Shown piece by piece: positions 24,386-34,268 of a stretch of 64,000 nucleotides of DNA. The first letter of the stretch is position 1; the number at the start of each line of letters is the position of its first letter. The notes beneath the pieces are model-generated. The model was given only the letters and a program-made list of their open reading frames with translations. It was not told the origin of the DNA and ran no database searches. A program made the position numbers and the translations under genes. The stretch comes from Celeribacter halophilus (lineage in GTDB: Bacteria > Pseudomonadota > Alphaproteobacteria > Rhodobacterales > Rhodobacteraceae). The DNA lies in contig NZ_FORY01000011.1 in the NCBI RefSeq assembly GCF_900114135.1, forward strand, positions 1 to 64,000, in the 5' to 3' direction.

Positions 24386-27300
24386 TCCCAAAGGACCAAC
24401 GGGTGCGCTCGGCATCGCCGGCCATCTGACCCGCAATTTCATCCTCTCCCCGCTCACACCGCTCTTTCTCATGGCCGCGCTGGCCGTGGGGATGATTGCT
24501 CTGGTGTCGCTTCCGCGCGAGGAAGAGCCGCAAATCTCTGTGCCTTTGGTGGACATCCATGTGGACACCTCCGGTTTGAAGGCCCAAGACGGGCTGAAGT
24601 TGGTCACAGAGCCTTTGGAAACCATCGTCAAAGGCATAGATCAGGTCGAGCATGTCTATTCCGAAAGCCGCGACGACTATGTGATGGTGACCGCACGGTT
24701 CAACGTCGGTGTGCCTTCCGAGACCGCGATTGTGCGGGTGCGTGACAAGATCCTCGCCAATATCGACCGTTTGCCTGTTGGCATCAACGAACCGCTCGTG
24801 GTCGGGCGCGGGATCAATGACGTGGCCATCGTCGCCCTGACCTTTAGTCCCTCCGAGGGCAACGAGACCATGACCGCCGCCGATCTGACGCGGGTGGTCA
24901 AAGAGGTCGAGGTGCAATTGGCGCGGATCGAGAACGTCGGGCTGACCTATGTGATCGGCGAGACCGAAGAGGCGCTGCGGATTGACCCCGATCCCGAAAA
25001 ACTGGCGCTCTATGGCATCACCTTGCAACAACTGGCCGGAAAGGTCGAAGGCGCGAACTCGGCAAGCCCTGCGGGTCTGTTGCGCGATGGTGGCGAACAG
25101 GTCGGTTTGATCGTGGGCAAGACGCTCACAACGCCCGAGGAAATCGGCAATCTCGAACTGACCGCACGCGACGGGCGCACGGTCTATGTACGCGATGTGG
25201 CCGATGTCGCCTTTGTCTCCGATCTGGACGAACATTATGTCTCCACGCTCACCCGCGCTGGCGCAGATGTGGCCGAGGGGACGCATGGTGAAATGGACAT
25301 GGACGCACCGATCATCCGTCGCCCTGCGGTGACCCTTGCGATTGCCAAGCGCGCGGGCGCGAATGCGGTGATCGTGGCCGATGAAATCCTCACCCGCGTC
25401 GAAGCGATGAAGGGCGAGGTCATCCCCGACAGTGTCGATGTGGAAGTGACCCGCGACTATGGCGAGACGGCCAATGAAAAAGCCAACGAGCTGTTGTTCC
25501 ACCTCACGCTTGCGACTGTTTCCATCGTGATCCTTGTGTTCTTCGCCATCGGCTGGCGCGAGGCGGTCGTGGTGGCCATCGTCATTCCGGTGACGATCCT
25601 GCTGACGCTGTTTGCCTCCTATATCATGGGCTACACGCTCAATCGGGTGTCGCTTTTCGCGCTGATTTTCTCCATCGGGATTCTGGTGGATGATGCCATC
25701 GTGGTGATCGAGAATATCGCACGCCACTGGGGGATGAAGAAACCCGGACAGAACCGTTTCGGAGCGGCCGTTGAGGCAGTGGCCGAGGTGGGCAACCCGA
25801 CCATTGTGGCAACCCTCACCGTGGTGGTGGCGCTGTTGCCGATGCTCTTTGTCTCCGGAATGATGGGGCCCTATATGTCTCCGATTCCGGCCAATGCATC
25901 GGCGGCGATGATCTTCTCTTTCTTCGTCGCGGTGATGATCACGCCTTGGCTCATGCTGAAAATCGCGGGCCGTGCGGAATTGCATCACGACCATGAGGGC
26001 GATGTGCCAGGCGGCAAACTTGGCAAGCTCTACATGCGGGTTGCTGCGCCACTTCTGAAGTCCAAGGGCGTGGTATGGGCCTTTCTTTTGGCGGTGATTG
26101 TGCTGTCATTCGGCTCTTTGGGCGCACTTTATACCAAAGATGTGACGGTCAAGCTGCTGCCGTTTGATAATAAATCTGAACTGTCGGTGATGATCGACCT
26201 GCCGGAAGGGGCCTCGGTCGAGGCCACTGACGCGATTGCACAGCAGGCGGCGCGGCTGGCCATGACCTTGCCGGAGGTCATGTCGGCCCAGACCCATGCG
26301 GGCACGCCTGCGGCCTTCAACTTTAACGGGCTGGTGCGGCATTATTATCTACGCGAGAACCCCGAGATGGGCGAAGTGCAGTTGAAGCTCCTGCCGAAAC
26401 ACGACCGTGACCGCACTTCGCATGACATTGCGCTGGAATTGCGCGAGATGTTGAGCGAAGGCATTTCCGTGCCGCCGGGCACCGCGATGAAAGTGGTCGA
26501 GCCGCCGCCCGGACCGCCGGTGATCGCTACTCTTCTGGCGGAAATCTACGGACCGGACGGGGAGACCCGTCGTGCCGTGGCCGCCAAGGTGCGCGAAGCC
26601 TTTGAAAGCGTTGATTTCATTGTCGACACTGATGACAATTACGGCACTCAGGCGCGGCGTATTCGGGCGGAGATGAAGCCTTCTGACCTGAATTTCTATC
26701 AGGTGGCGGAGGCGGATGCGGCACAGACGCTGCAACTTCTCAACAGCTACAATACGGTGGGCTATTCCCATCGTGGCGAGGGCCGTCGTCCGATCCCCAT
26801 CGTGATCGGTCGGGATAAATCCGAACGCGTGCTGGATGCCACAGCGCTTTCCACTCCGGTTCCGGCCAATGTCCTGCCCGGCGGGCGCGGTGTGGTCGAA
26901 CTGGGCGATGTGGTGGAGATCACCGAAGAGCAGACCTCTTTCCCGATCTTCCGGCACAACGGTTATGACGCGGTGATGGTGCAGGCTGAACTGGCCGGTG
27001 CCTATGAAGCGCCGCTCTACGGTATGCTGGCCGTGGCCGACAAGCTCGACGAGATGGACTGGCCCGAAGGGATGAAGCCGGAGATTTCCTTGCACGGACA
27101 GCCCGTTGATACCACACATCCGACTTTGCTTTGGGACGGGGAGTGGGAAGTGACATGGGTGACGTTCCGTGACATGGGCGCGGCTTTTGGTGTGGCGCTT
27201 TTGGGGATTTACATCCTTGTCGTGGCGCAGTTCGGCTCTTTCCGTCTGCCGCTGGTCATTCTGACGCCGGTGCCGCTCACCTTCCTTGGCATTATGATCG

Positions 27301-27635
27301 GGCACTGGTTATTCGGGGCACCGTTCTCCGCGACCTCGATGATCGGGTTCATCGCCTTGGCGGGGATTATCGTGCGCAACTCGATCCTTCTGGTCGATTT
27401 CATTCGTCACGCCGATGACGAAGGCAAGGTGACGGTGGATATCCTGCTGGAGGCAGGGGCCACGCGGTTCAAGCCGATCCTGCTTACGGCCATTGCGGCG
27501 ATGATCGGCGCGGCGGTGATTTTGGCGGACCCGATTTTTCAGGGTCTGGCGATCTCGCTTTTGTTCGGGCTGTTGTCCTCAACCGCTCTGACGGTTCTGG
27601 TCATTCCGGCGATCTATCGCATCTTCAAGATGTGA
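24378..27635 (+). CDS. RND family efflux pump permease
   Basis: This 1085-residue protein has the twelve-helix, two-large-loop architecture of RND pumps. The fourth-helix proton relay is visible as FSIGILVDDAIVVIENI near residue 440, and the second half repeats the pattern with IALAGIIVRNSILLVDF. The second loop is long and carries PPGPPV near 715. It pumps small molecules out using the proton gradient together with the upstream adaptor. The sequence is closer to the large, poorly defined multidrug group than to the metal-exporting CusA group, whose Met-rich channel I do not see. A strong terminator follows. Confidence 0.88.
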   Translation: MSNPKGPTGALGIAGHLTRNFILSPLTPLFLMAALAVGMIALVSLPREEEPQISVPLVDIHVDTSGLKAQDGLKLVTEPLETIVKGIDQVEHVYSESRDDYVMVTARFNVGVPSETAIVRVRDKILANIDRLPVGINEPLVVGRGINDVAIVALTFSPSEGNETMTAADLTRVVKEVEVQLARIENVGLTYVIGETEEALRIDPDPEKLALYGITLQQLAGKVEGANSASPAGLLRDGGEQVGLIVGKTLTTPEEIGNLELTARDGRTVYVRDVADVAFVSDLDEHYVSTLTRAGADVAEGTHGEMDMDAPIIRRPAVTLAIAKRAGANAVIVADEILTRVEAMKGEVIPDSVDVEVTRDYGETANEKANELLFHLTLATVSIVILVFFAIGWREAVVVAIVIPVTILLTLFASYIMGYTLNRVSLFALIFSIGILVDDAIVVIENIARHWGMKKPGQNRFGAAVEAVAEVGNPTIVATLTVVVALLPMLFVSGMMGPYMSPIPANASAAMIFSFFVAVMITPWLMLKIAGRAELHHDHEGDVPGGKLGKLYMRVAAPLLKSKGVVWAFLLAVIVLSFGSLGALYTKDVTVKLLPFDNKSELSVMIDLPEGASVEATDAIAQQAARLAMTLPEVMSAQTHAGTPAAFNFNGLVRHYYLRENPEMGEVQLKLLPKHDRDRTSHDIALELREMLSEGISVPPGTAMKVVEPPPGPPVIATLLAEIYGPDGETRRAVAAKVREAFESVDFIVDTDDNYGTQARRIRAEMKPSDLNFYQVAEADAAQTLQLLNSYNTVGYSHRGEGRRPIPIVIGRDKSERVLDATALSTPVPANVLPGGRGVVELGDVVEITEEQTSFPIFRHNGYDAVMVQAELAGAYEAPLYGMLAVADKLDEMDWPEGMKPEISLHGQPVDTTHPTLLWDGEWEVTWVTFRDMGAAFGVALLGIYILVVAQFGSFRLPLVILTPVPLTFLGIMIGHWLFGAPFSATSMIGFIALAGIIVRNSILLVDFIRHADDEGKVTVDILLEAGATRFKPILLTAIAAMIGAAVILADPIFQGLAISLLFGLLSSTALTVLVIPAIYRIFKM

Positions 27636-27658
27636 CGGGTCGGAGAAATCACGCAGGG

Positions 27659-27687
27659 AAGGGGGGCGTTTGCGCTCCCCTTTTTTG
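27659..27687 (+). terminator. Rho-independent terminator of the RND operon
   Basis: AAGGGGGGCG and CGCTCCCCTT pair around a TTTG loop and run into six Ts. This is a textbook intrinsic terminator, 24 bases after the stop codon. Confidence 0.85.
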
Positions 27688-27760
27688 TTTGTCCGAAGGG
27701 GGCGACCGGTTCGGCCATAGCGCCGCCCTTTGAACGCTGCCATTGAACAAAGGGCGCGGC

Positions 27761-27788
27761 AAAGAAAAAGGACGCCCGAAGGCGCCCT
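27761..27788 (-). terminator. Rho-independent terminator of icd
   Basis: On the minus strand AGGGCGCC-TTCG-GGCGTCCT is followed by TTTTTCTTT, about 22 bases after the icd stop. It has a UUCG tetraloop and one wobble. Confidence 0.85.
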
Positions 27789-27809
27789 CTCAATCACATT
27801 TTGGATGGC

Positions 27810-30002
27810 TTAGCCGATGATCGCGTTGAGCGTGGCCGAGGGGCGCATGATCGCCGCCACTTTGGCCGGATCGGCGTGGTAATAGCCGCCCATATCCGCC
27901 GGTTTGCCCTCATTGGCTTTCAGCTCTTCAAGGATCACCGCTTCCTTCTCGGCCAGTTCTTTCGCAATCGGGGCGAAATGCGCTTTCAGCTCCGCATCGT
28001 CATCCTGCGCGGCAAGGGCCTCGGCCCAGTAGCGGGCGAACCAGTAATGCGAGGAACGGTTGTCGTTCTGGCCGACCTTGCGCTCCGGTGACTTGTTCTC
28101 AAGAAGCAATTTCTGTGTCGCGTCTTCCACCGCTGCGCCAAGGACACCGGCTTTGGTTTTGCCTTTGGAGGAGGCGAGGAAGTTGTAGCTTTCGCCAAGC
28201 GCACAGAACTCGCCAAGGCTGTCCCAACGCAGGTGGTTTTCCTCGATCACCTGCTGGACGTGTTTCGGCGCGGAGCCGCCTGCGCCCGTCTCGAACAGAC
28301 CGCCACCGTTCATCAGTTTGACGATGGAGAGCATCTTGGCGGAGGTGCCAAGTTCGAGGATCGGGAACAGATCGGTGAGGTAGTCGCGCAGCACGTTGCC
28401 GGTGATGGTCACGACGTTCTTGCCCTTGCGCATTTCTTCCCATGTGAAACGGGTGGCTTCGCGCGGGGCCATGATCGGAATGTCTTTGCCAGCCGCTTTC
28501 AGCGCCGGTTCGACATATTTGATCAGTTCGGCGTCATGGGCCCGGTTCGCATCAAGCCAGAACGCGCCGGTGCCTTCGACGTCAAACCGCTCGATACCGG
28601 TTTTGATCCAGTCGAGGATCGGCGCTTTCTTCGCTGTGCACGACCGCCAGATGTCGCCTTTTTCCACGTCATTGGACAAAAGCACTTCGCCACTGTCGAG
28701 CACGATCGAGACGGTGCCATCGGCAGGGACTTCGAAGGTGGTCGGGTGAGAGCCGTATTCTTCCGCCTTCTGTGCCATCAGACCAACGTTGGACACAGCA
28801 CCGCAGGTGGTGACATCCAGCGTGCCGGTTTCTTTGAAATATTCCACGGTCTCGTCATAGACGCAGGAATAGGAATTGTCCGGGATGCAGCATTTGGTGT
28901 CTGCCGCCTTGCCGTCCGGGCCCCAGCCGATGCCACCGGCTTTGATGACCGCAGGCATGGAGGCGTCGATGATCACGTCAGAGGGCACATGCAGGTTGGT
29001 GATGCCCTTGTCGGAATCAACCATGTAGAGCGGCGGTTTCGCGGCGAGAGCGGCCTTGAGATCGGCTTCCATCTCGGCATTGCCTGCGATGAGTTTTTCG
29101 AGCGCGCCGATGCCGGAGTTCGGGTTGAAGTCCAGCTTGTCGCCGTGTTTGGCAAGGAAGTCTTCGAGATAGACGGAGACGAAATGGCCGAAGATGATCG
29201 GGTCGGAGACCTTCATCATCGTCGCCTTGAGGTGCACGGAGAACAGCACACCCGACTCCATGCTTTCGACTTCTTTCTTGATATAGGCGCGCAGGGCCTT
29301 GGCGGAGAGGAAGGTCGCATCGACGATCTCGCCTTCAAGATAGTTCAGCCCGTCTTTGAGAACCGTTTCGGAGCCGTCTTTGCCCTTGAACACGATTTTC
29401 GCGCCACCGGCCTGTGCGGCCGTGACTGTCGCGGCTTTCTCGTTGGCGTAGAAATCATCGCCCGGCATGGCGGCGACGGTGGTTTTCGATGTGGATTTCC
29501 ACTCGCCCATGCGGTGCGGGTTGGCTTTCGCATATTCCTTCACGGCCTTGGCAGAGCGGCGGTCCGAGTTGCCTTCGCGCAGCACGGGGTTCACAGCGGA
29601 ACCTTTCACCGTGTCGTATTTGGCGCGAACGGCTTTCTCTTCGTCGGTTTGCGGATCGGCGGGGTAGTCGGGAATGTCGAAACCCTGCGATTGCAGTTCC
29701 TTGATTGCGGCTTCAAGCTGCGGCACGGAGGCCGAGATGTTGGGCAGTTTGATGACATTGGCGTCAGGGGTTTTCACCAGCTTGCCAAGTTCGGCGAGAT
29801 CGTCGGAGACGCGCTGGTCTTCGGACAGACGCTCGGGGAAAAGCGCAAGGATGCGGCCCGCCAAAGAGATGTCTTTCGTGGCGACCGAGATCCCTGCGGC
29901 ATTCGAGAAGGACGAGATGATTGGCAGGAGCGACCCGCGGGCAAGCTCGGGAGCTTCGTCCACGATGGTGTAAATGATGTCAGGGGTGTTCTTGTCGGCC
30001 AT
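27810..30002 (-). CDS. icd: NADP-dependent isocitrate dehydrogenase, monomeric type
   Basis: This is a 730-residue protein; monomeric IDHs are about 740. The ATG at 30002 is preceded by GGAGGA, and a longer frame is not supported. It begins [17 protein letters not shown] and contains [12 protein letters not shown] near residue 130 and [17 protein letters not shown] near residue 600, both typical of the monomeric class. It converts isocitrate to 2-oxoglutarate and CO2 in the TCA cycle, making NADPH. Monomeric Icd is common in Rhodobacterales and unrelated in sequence to the dimeric E. coli enzyme. The gene stands alone with its own terminator. Confidence 0.95.
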   Translation of the reverse strand: MADKNTPDIIYTIVDEAPELARGSLLPIISSFSNAAGISVATKDISLAGRILALFPERLSEDQRVSDDLAELGKLVKTPDANVIKLPNISASVPQLEAAIKELQSQGFDIPDYPADPQTDEEKAVRAKYDTVKGSAVNPVLREGNSDRRSAKAVKEYAKANPHRMGEWKSTSKTTVAAMPGDDFYANEKAATVTAAQAGGAKIVFKGKDGSETVLKDGLNYLEGEIVDATFLSAKALRAYIKKEVESMESGVLFSVHLKATMMKVSDPIIFGHFVSVYLEDFLAKHGDKLDFNPNSGIGALEKLIAGNAEMEADLKAALAAKPPLYMVDSDKGITNLHVPSDVIIDASMPAVIKAGGIGWGPDGKAADTKCCIPDNSYSCVYDETVEYFKETGTLDVTTCGAVSNVGLMAQKAEEYGSHPTTFEVPADGTVSIVLDSGEVLLSNDVEKGDIWRSCTAKKAPILDWIKTGIERFDVEGTGAFWLDANRAHDAELIKYVEPALKAAGKDIPIMAPREATRFTWEEMRKGKNVVTITGNVLRDYLTDLFPILELGTSAKMLSIVKLMNGGGLFETGAGGSAPKHVQQVIEENHLRWDSLGEFCALGESYNFLASSKGKTKAGVLGAAVEDATQKLLLENKSPERKVGQNDNRSSHYWFARYWAEALAAQDDDAELKAHFAPIAKELAEKEAVILEELKANEGKPADMGGYYHADPAKVAAIMRPSATLNAIIG

Positions 30003-30304
30003 TTGGTCCTCCACTTGGTTCTGCATCAGCGGCTCTCGCCGACTGTATCTGGCTTGCCATGCGGGTAGCCCAGCAGGGGCCACAAGTCAATGTGTGCCGT
30101 TGTATACATTGATCTTGCGCGATGTTTCGACGCGCCCTTGCGAGGGGCCGAAAATCTGTTGGCGCTACCGGATGGCGGGATGCTGCGGATGCATATGTCG
30201 GAAGTGATTAAAATTTGATCATATGCGCAGGTTTTGACCGCCTTTCCGTAGGGGAAAGCGCGAATCCAATTGTGGAGCAGATGCGGGCAGGTCAAAATTT
30301 ACTC
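30003..30304. other. Divergent promoter region between icd and the Anbu operon
   Basis: About 300 bases with no gene; promoters for both directions must lie here. AT-rich stretches with CATATG elements occur near 30190-30225. No clear operator was found. Confidence 0.4.
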
Positions 30305-31729
30305 ATGAGCGAGAAACACATCTTTGACGAAATGTGGGGAAGCGACGAAGTTCTGCGCGGTCCCTATAGCGAATTTCAAAACTGGTTTCAGGACGAAGAC
30401 CTGAAGCGTCTCAGGGCAAAGCAACGCGAAGCCGAAGAGGTGTTCCGCCTTGCCGGCATCACCTTCAACGTCTACGGGCGTTCCGAGGCGGAAGAGCGGC
30501 TGATCCCCTTTGACATTATTCCGCGCATCATCGCAGGACGGGAATGGCAGAAACTCTGCAAGGGGATTGAACAGCGGGTCCGCGCGATCAACGCCTTTTT
30601 GCATGATATTTACAACCGTCAGGAAATCATCAAGGCGGGGCGTCTCCCCAAAGAGATGATCGCGAAGAACGAAGCCTTCCTGCCGCAGATGATCGGTATG
30701 ACGCCGCCGGGCGGGGTCTACACCCATATCGTCGGGATTGATCTGGTGCGCACCGGCCCCGATCAGTTCTATGTGCTTGAAGACAATGCGCGCACGCCTT
30801 CGGGGGTCTCCTATATGCTGGAGAACCGCGAGACGATGCTCCAGATGTTCCCCGAACTGTTCTCGCGCAATCGGGTGCAGCCGGTGCAGAACTACCCTGC
30901 CAACCTGCGCCGCTCTCTGGCCGCCTGTGCGCCGCCCAATTGTGAAGGCCGGCCTACGGTGGCGGTGCTGACCCCCGGCATCTACAATTCTGCCTATTAC
31001 GAACATGCGTTTCTGGCCGATCAGATGGGCGTCGAACTGGTGGAAGGGCATGACCTGCGTGTGATCAATGGCAAGGTCGCGATGCGCACCACCCACGGCT
31101 ACAAACCGATTGACGTGCTCTACCGCCGGATTGACGACGACTTCCTCGATCCGCTGAATTTCAATCCCGACAGCGCCCTGGGCGTGCCGGGGATCATGGA
31201 TGTCTATCGTGCGGGCGGGATCACCATCGCCAATGCGCCGGGCACGGGGATTGCCGACGACAAGGCGATCTACAGCTACATGCCCGACATCGTGGAATTC
31301 TATACCGGCGAGAAGGCGATCCTTGAAAACGTGCCGACATGGCGCTGTTCGGAGCCGGACAGTCTGGCCTATGTGCTCGACAATCTTTCGGAGCTGGTGG
31401 TCAAGGAAGTCCACGGCTCCGGCGGTTACGGCATGTTGATCGGCCCGACGTCCTCCAAAAAAGAGATTGAGGAGTTCCGCAAGAAACTCACCGCGCGGCC
31501 CGCAAATTACATCGCCCAACCGACGCTGGCGCTGTCCACCGTGCCGATTTTCACCAAAACCGGACTGGCACCGCGCCATGTGGACCTGCGTCCATTTGTG
31601 TTGTGCTCGCCCGAAGGGATTAACATCACGCCGGGCGGTCTGACCCGCGTGGCATTGGAGAAAGGCTCGCTCGTGGTGAATTCAAGCCAAGGCGGCGGGA
31701 CCAAGGACACTTGGGTTCTGGAAGACTGA
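30305..31729 (+). CDS. Circularly permuted ATP-grasp protein (Anbu operon gene 1)
   Basis: The product is 474 residues from the ATG at 30305; ATGs at 30281 and 30215 would give longer forms. It shows the type-2 circularly permuted ATP-grasp pattern: FYVLEDNARTPSGVSYMLENR in the middle and VVKEVHGSGGYGMLIGP later. ATP-grasp enzymes join a carboxylate to an amine through an acyl phosphate, often making peptide-like bonds. Here it leads an operon with alpha-E, transglutaminase-like and Anbu proteins, a set known to co-occur. The substrate of the system is not known. Confidence 0.85.
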   Translation: MSEKHIFDEMWGSDEVLRGPYSEFQNWFQDEDLKRLRAKQREAEEVFRLAGITFNVYGRSEAEERLIPFDIIPRIIAGREWQKLCKGIEQRVRAINAFLHDIYNRQEIIKAGRLPKEMIAKNEAFLPQMIGMTPPGGVYTHIVGIDLVRTGPDQFYVLEDNARTPSGVSYMLENRETMLQMFPELFSRNRVQPVQNYPANLRRSLAACAPPNCEGRPTVAVLTPGIYNSAYYEHAFLADQMGVELVEGHDLRVINGKVAMRTTHGYKPIDVLYRRIDDDFLDPLNFNPDSALGVPGIMDVYRAGGITIANAPGTGIADDKAIYSYMPDIVEFYTGEKAILENVPTWRCSEPDSLAYVLDNLSELVVKEVHGSGGYGMLIGPTSSKKEIEEFRKKLTARPANYIAQPTLALSTVPIFTKTGLAPRHVDLRPFVLCSPEGINITPGGLTRVALEKGSLVVNSSQGGGTKDTWVLED

Positions 31730-31742
31730 GGGGAGGACGGAG

Positions 31743-32684
31743 ATGCTAGGAAAAACGGCAAATGGCCTCTACTGGATGTCACGCTATCTGGAGCGCGCGG
31801 AGAACACATCGCGGCTTGTGGAAACAGGGCAGCGGATCGGTCTGACCCGTCTGGGACAGGATGACGACGAATGGGCTTCTGTGATGCGCTCGGCCTCGGT
31901 TCTGGAGGGATATGCGGAAAATCACGACGAAGTCACAAAAGACGCGGCAATCAACTGGATGCTGCGCTCCAAGGACAATCCGGCCTCTGTGCTGTCCACC
32001 ATTTCGGACGCGCGCCAGAACGCGCGGCTGGTGCGCACGGCGCTGACCCATGACGTGTGGGAGGCGATCAACGGCTGTTACATGGCGGTGAAAGAGGCTC
32101 TTGCGCATAAGGTCTCCGAGCGGGATCTGCCTGCGGTTCTGGGGTTGATCCGCCAACGCACCGCCTTGGTGCGCGGTGCGACCCACGGCACGATGCTCCG
32201 AAACGACATCTATGACTTCACCCGTATGGGGACATTCATCGAACGCGCCGATGCCACCGCGCGGATTCTCGATGTGAAATACTATGTGCTGCTGCCCTCG
32301 GCCTTTGCGGTCGGGTCCTCCATCGACAATGTGCATTGGGAAACCATTTTGCGTTCTGTTTCGGCACGCGGCGGCTTTCGCATGGCTTACGGATCACAGG
32401 TTAATGCCCATGACATTGCGCAATTCCTGATCCTCGACAAACGTATGCCGCGGTCGCTGAATTTCTGTGCCACGAAAATCCACAACAACCTGAGCTATCT
32501 TGCCTCTGATCGCGCCGAGGCGCCGCAATCCTCGCTTATGTCGCAAGCGCTGGTCGAACGGTTCATGAATCACAGCATCGAAGATGTGTTCGACTACGGG
32601 CTGCATGAATATATCCAGACGATTCTGGGGATGCTGTGTAAGCTCGGACAACAGATCGAAAAAGATTACCGGTTTTATGAGTGA
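31743..32684 (+). CDS. Alpha-E domain protein (Anbu operon gene 2)
   Basis: This 313-residue, mainly helical protein begins LGKTANGLYWMSRYLERAEN, the recognisable N-terminus of the alpha-E family. It starts 13 bases after the ATP-grasp gene and ends 6 bases before the transglutaminase gene. Alpha-E proteins regularly accompany permuted ATP-grasp and transglutaminase proteins, sometimes fused to them, and are thought to be partners of the ligase. No catalytic residues are known. No membrane segment or signal is visible, so it is cytoplasmic. Confidence 0.88.
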   Translation: MLGKTANGLYWMSRYLERAENTSRLVETGQRIGLTRLGQDDDEWASVMRSASVLEGYAENHDEVTKDAAINWMLRSKDNPASVLSTISDARQNARLVRTALTHDVWEAINGCYMAVKEALAHKVSERDLPAVLGLIRQRTALVRGATHGTMLRNDIYDFTRMGTFIERADATARILDVKYYVLLPSAFAVGSSIDNVHWETILRSVSARGGFRMAYGSQVNAHDIAQFLILDKRMPRSLNFCATKIHNNLSYLASDRAEAPQSSLMSQALVERFMNHSIEDVFDYGLHEYIQTILGMLCKLGQQIEKDYRFYE

Positions 32685-32690
32685 GCCAAC

Positions 32691-33500
32691 ATGCGCCTGA
32701 CCATTCGCCACACAACCCGATATGCGTTTGAAAGCCCTGTCACCTACGGGCTGGAACAACTGCGGAAAACGCCGAAATCCGGCTACGGTCAGGAGGTCAT
32801 CCGCTGGGAGACCTCCGTCTCCGGCGGACGCAAAGAACTGAGCTATCACGACCACATGAACAATCTTGTGGAGTTGATCTCTTTCGATAAAGGCACCACG
32901 GAACTGGTGATCTCCTGCGAGGGCGAGGTCGAGATGGCCGAGACCCACGGGGTTGTCGGGCAACATCGCGGCCCGTCGCCGCTCTGGCTGTTCGACAAGG
33001 TGACGCCGCTCACCAAGCCGGGGGCAGGGGTGCGTGCCCTGATCAAAAAGGTCGAGGGCGAGACCGAACTCGAACGTCTCCATGCGCTCTCGCGTCTGGT
33101 GGGCGAGGCGGTCAAATACGAGGTCGGCAGCTCGCATCCCGACGAGACCGCCGAAGAGGCGCTCGCGGCAGGCAAGGGCGTCTGTCAGGACCACGCCCAT
33201 GTATTCATCTCTGCGGCCCGCGAAATGGGCCATCCGGCGCGCTATGTCTCCGGCTATCTGATGATGAACGACCGGATCGAACAAGAAGCCACCCACGCAT
33301 GGACCGAAGCCCATGTGCGCGGCCTTGGCTGGGTCGGATTCGACGTCTCCAACGAGATTTGCCCCGATCAACGCTACGTCCGTGTCGCAACAGGGCTGGA
33401 CTATAAGGAGGCAGCCCCTGTAACTGGAACCAGATACGGTGGTGAGGGCGAATCCCTTTCTGTCGAGATTGAAGTCGTACAGCAACAAGACCAACAATAA
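32691..33500 (+). CDS. Transglutaminase-like cysteine peptidase (Anbu operon gene 3)
   Basis: This 269-residue protein has an N-terminal beta domain (about 1-100) common in bacterial transglutaminase-like proteins. The papain-like core follows with Cys165 in GVCQDHAH, His202 in THAWTEA and Asp218 in GWVGFDVSN, so the catalytic triad is complete. There is no signal peptide, so it acts in the cytoplasm. In this operon it may hydrolyse an isopeptide bond made by the ATP-grasp/alpha-E pair, or trim a product before Anbu; both ideas are inference. Confidence 0.9.
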   Translation: MRLTIRHTTRYAFESPVTYGLEQLRKTPKSGYGQEVIRWETSVSGGRKELSYHDHMNNLVELISFDKGTTELVISCEGEVEMAETHGVVGQHRGPSPLWLFDKVTPLTKPGAGVRALIKKVEGETELERLHALSRLVGEAVKYEVGSSHPDETAEEALAAGKGVCQDHAHVFISAAREMGHPARYVSGYLMMNDRIEQEATHAWTEAHVRGLGWVGFDVSNEICPDQRYVRVATGLDYKEAAPVTGTRYGGEGESLSVEIEVVQQQDQQ

Positions 33501-33509
33501 GGACGCCCC

Positions 33510-34241
33510 ATGACCTATTGCGTGGGTATGATGCTCGATCAGGGCCTCATCATGATGTCCGATACCCGCACGAATGCCGGTGTCGATAATATTTCGACCT
33601 TCAAGAAGATGTTCTCGTGGGAAGTCCCCGGAGAACGTATTCTCACGATTATGACTGCCGGAAATCTGGCGACGACGCAGGCGCTTGTGTCGCTCATCGA
33701 CGAGCGCACCAAAGCGCCCGAAGACCGCGAGCCGTCGATCCTCTCGGCCCCGTCGATGTTTCAGGTCGCCCGCCTTGTCGCCCAGACCCTCAAGGACGTG
33801 ATCGCCACCCATGCCGACGAGGGCCAGCGCGCCGACAGCGCCTTCAACGCCACCGTCATTTTGGGCGGCCAGATCAAAGGCTCCGAGCCGCGGCTGTTTC
33901 TGATCTATCCCGAAGGAAATTTCATCGAAGCCGGAGACGAGACGCCGTTCTTCCAGATTGGCGAAACCAAATACGGCAAGCCCATTCTGGTGCGTGCCTA
34001 CGATCCGGCGATGTCTTTCGAGGATGCTGTGAAACTGATGCTTGTGTCCTTCGACAGCACGGTCAAAGCCAACCTCTCCGTGGGGCTGCCCTTTGATCTA
34101 CAGGTGATCGAGAAAGACACATACGCGGTCGCCTATCAACGGCGCATCGCGCCGGATGATCCTTATTATCTCGATATTTCAACGGGATGGGGTGAGGCGC
34201 TGAAGTCCACTCTGGACGGCTTGCCCAGCTACAAGTTCTAA
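33510..34241 (+). CDS. Anbu, proteasome-like peptidase homologue
   Basis: This 243-residue protein starts MTYCVGMMLDQG and continues SDTRTNAGVDNISTFKKMF, the signature of Anbu (ancestral beta subunit). Thr2 would become the N-terminal nucleophile once Met is removed. Published Anbu structures are open, screw-shaped rings rather than closed proteasome barrels, and activity has been hard to show. It is the last gene of the operon (9-base spacing) and meets tsaD tail to tail after 27 bases. The natural substrate is unknown. Confidence 0.92.
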   Translation: MTYCVGMMLDQGLIMMSDTRTNAGVDNISTFKKMFSWEVPGERILTIMTAGNLATTQALVSLIDERTKAPEDREPSILSAPSMFQVARLVAQTLKDVIATHADEGQRADSAFNATVILGGQIKGSEPRLFLIYPEGNFIEAGDETPFFQIGETKYGKPILVRAYDPAMSFEDAVKLMLVSFDSTVKANLSVGLPFDLQVIEKDTYAVAYQRRIAPDDPYYLDISTGWGEALKSTLDGLPSYKF

Positions 34242-34268
34242 GGACGCGCCGTTTTATGCGGCCCGACC

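Noticed and set aside
24339-25994. A 551-codon minus-strand frame opposite the RND pump
   Set aside because: Shadow of the pump gene, with no ribosome-binding site or recognisable fold.
28233-30068. A 611-codon open frame on the plus strand opposite icd
   Set aside because: It is the shadow of the well-supported isocitrate dehydrogenase gene; no domain is recognisable.
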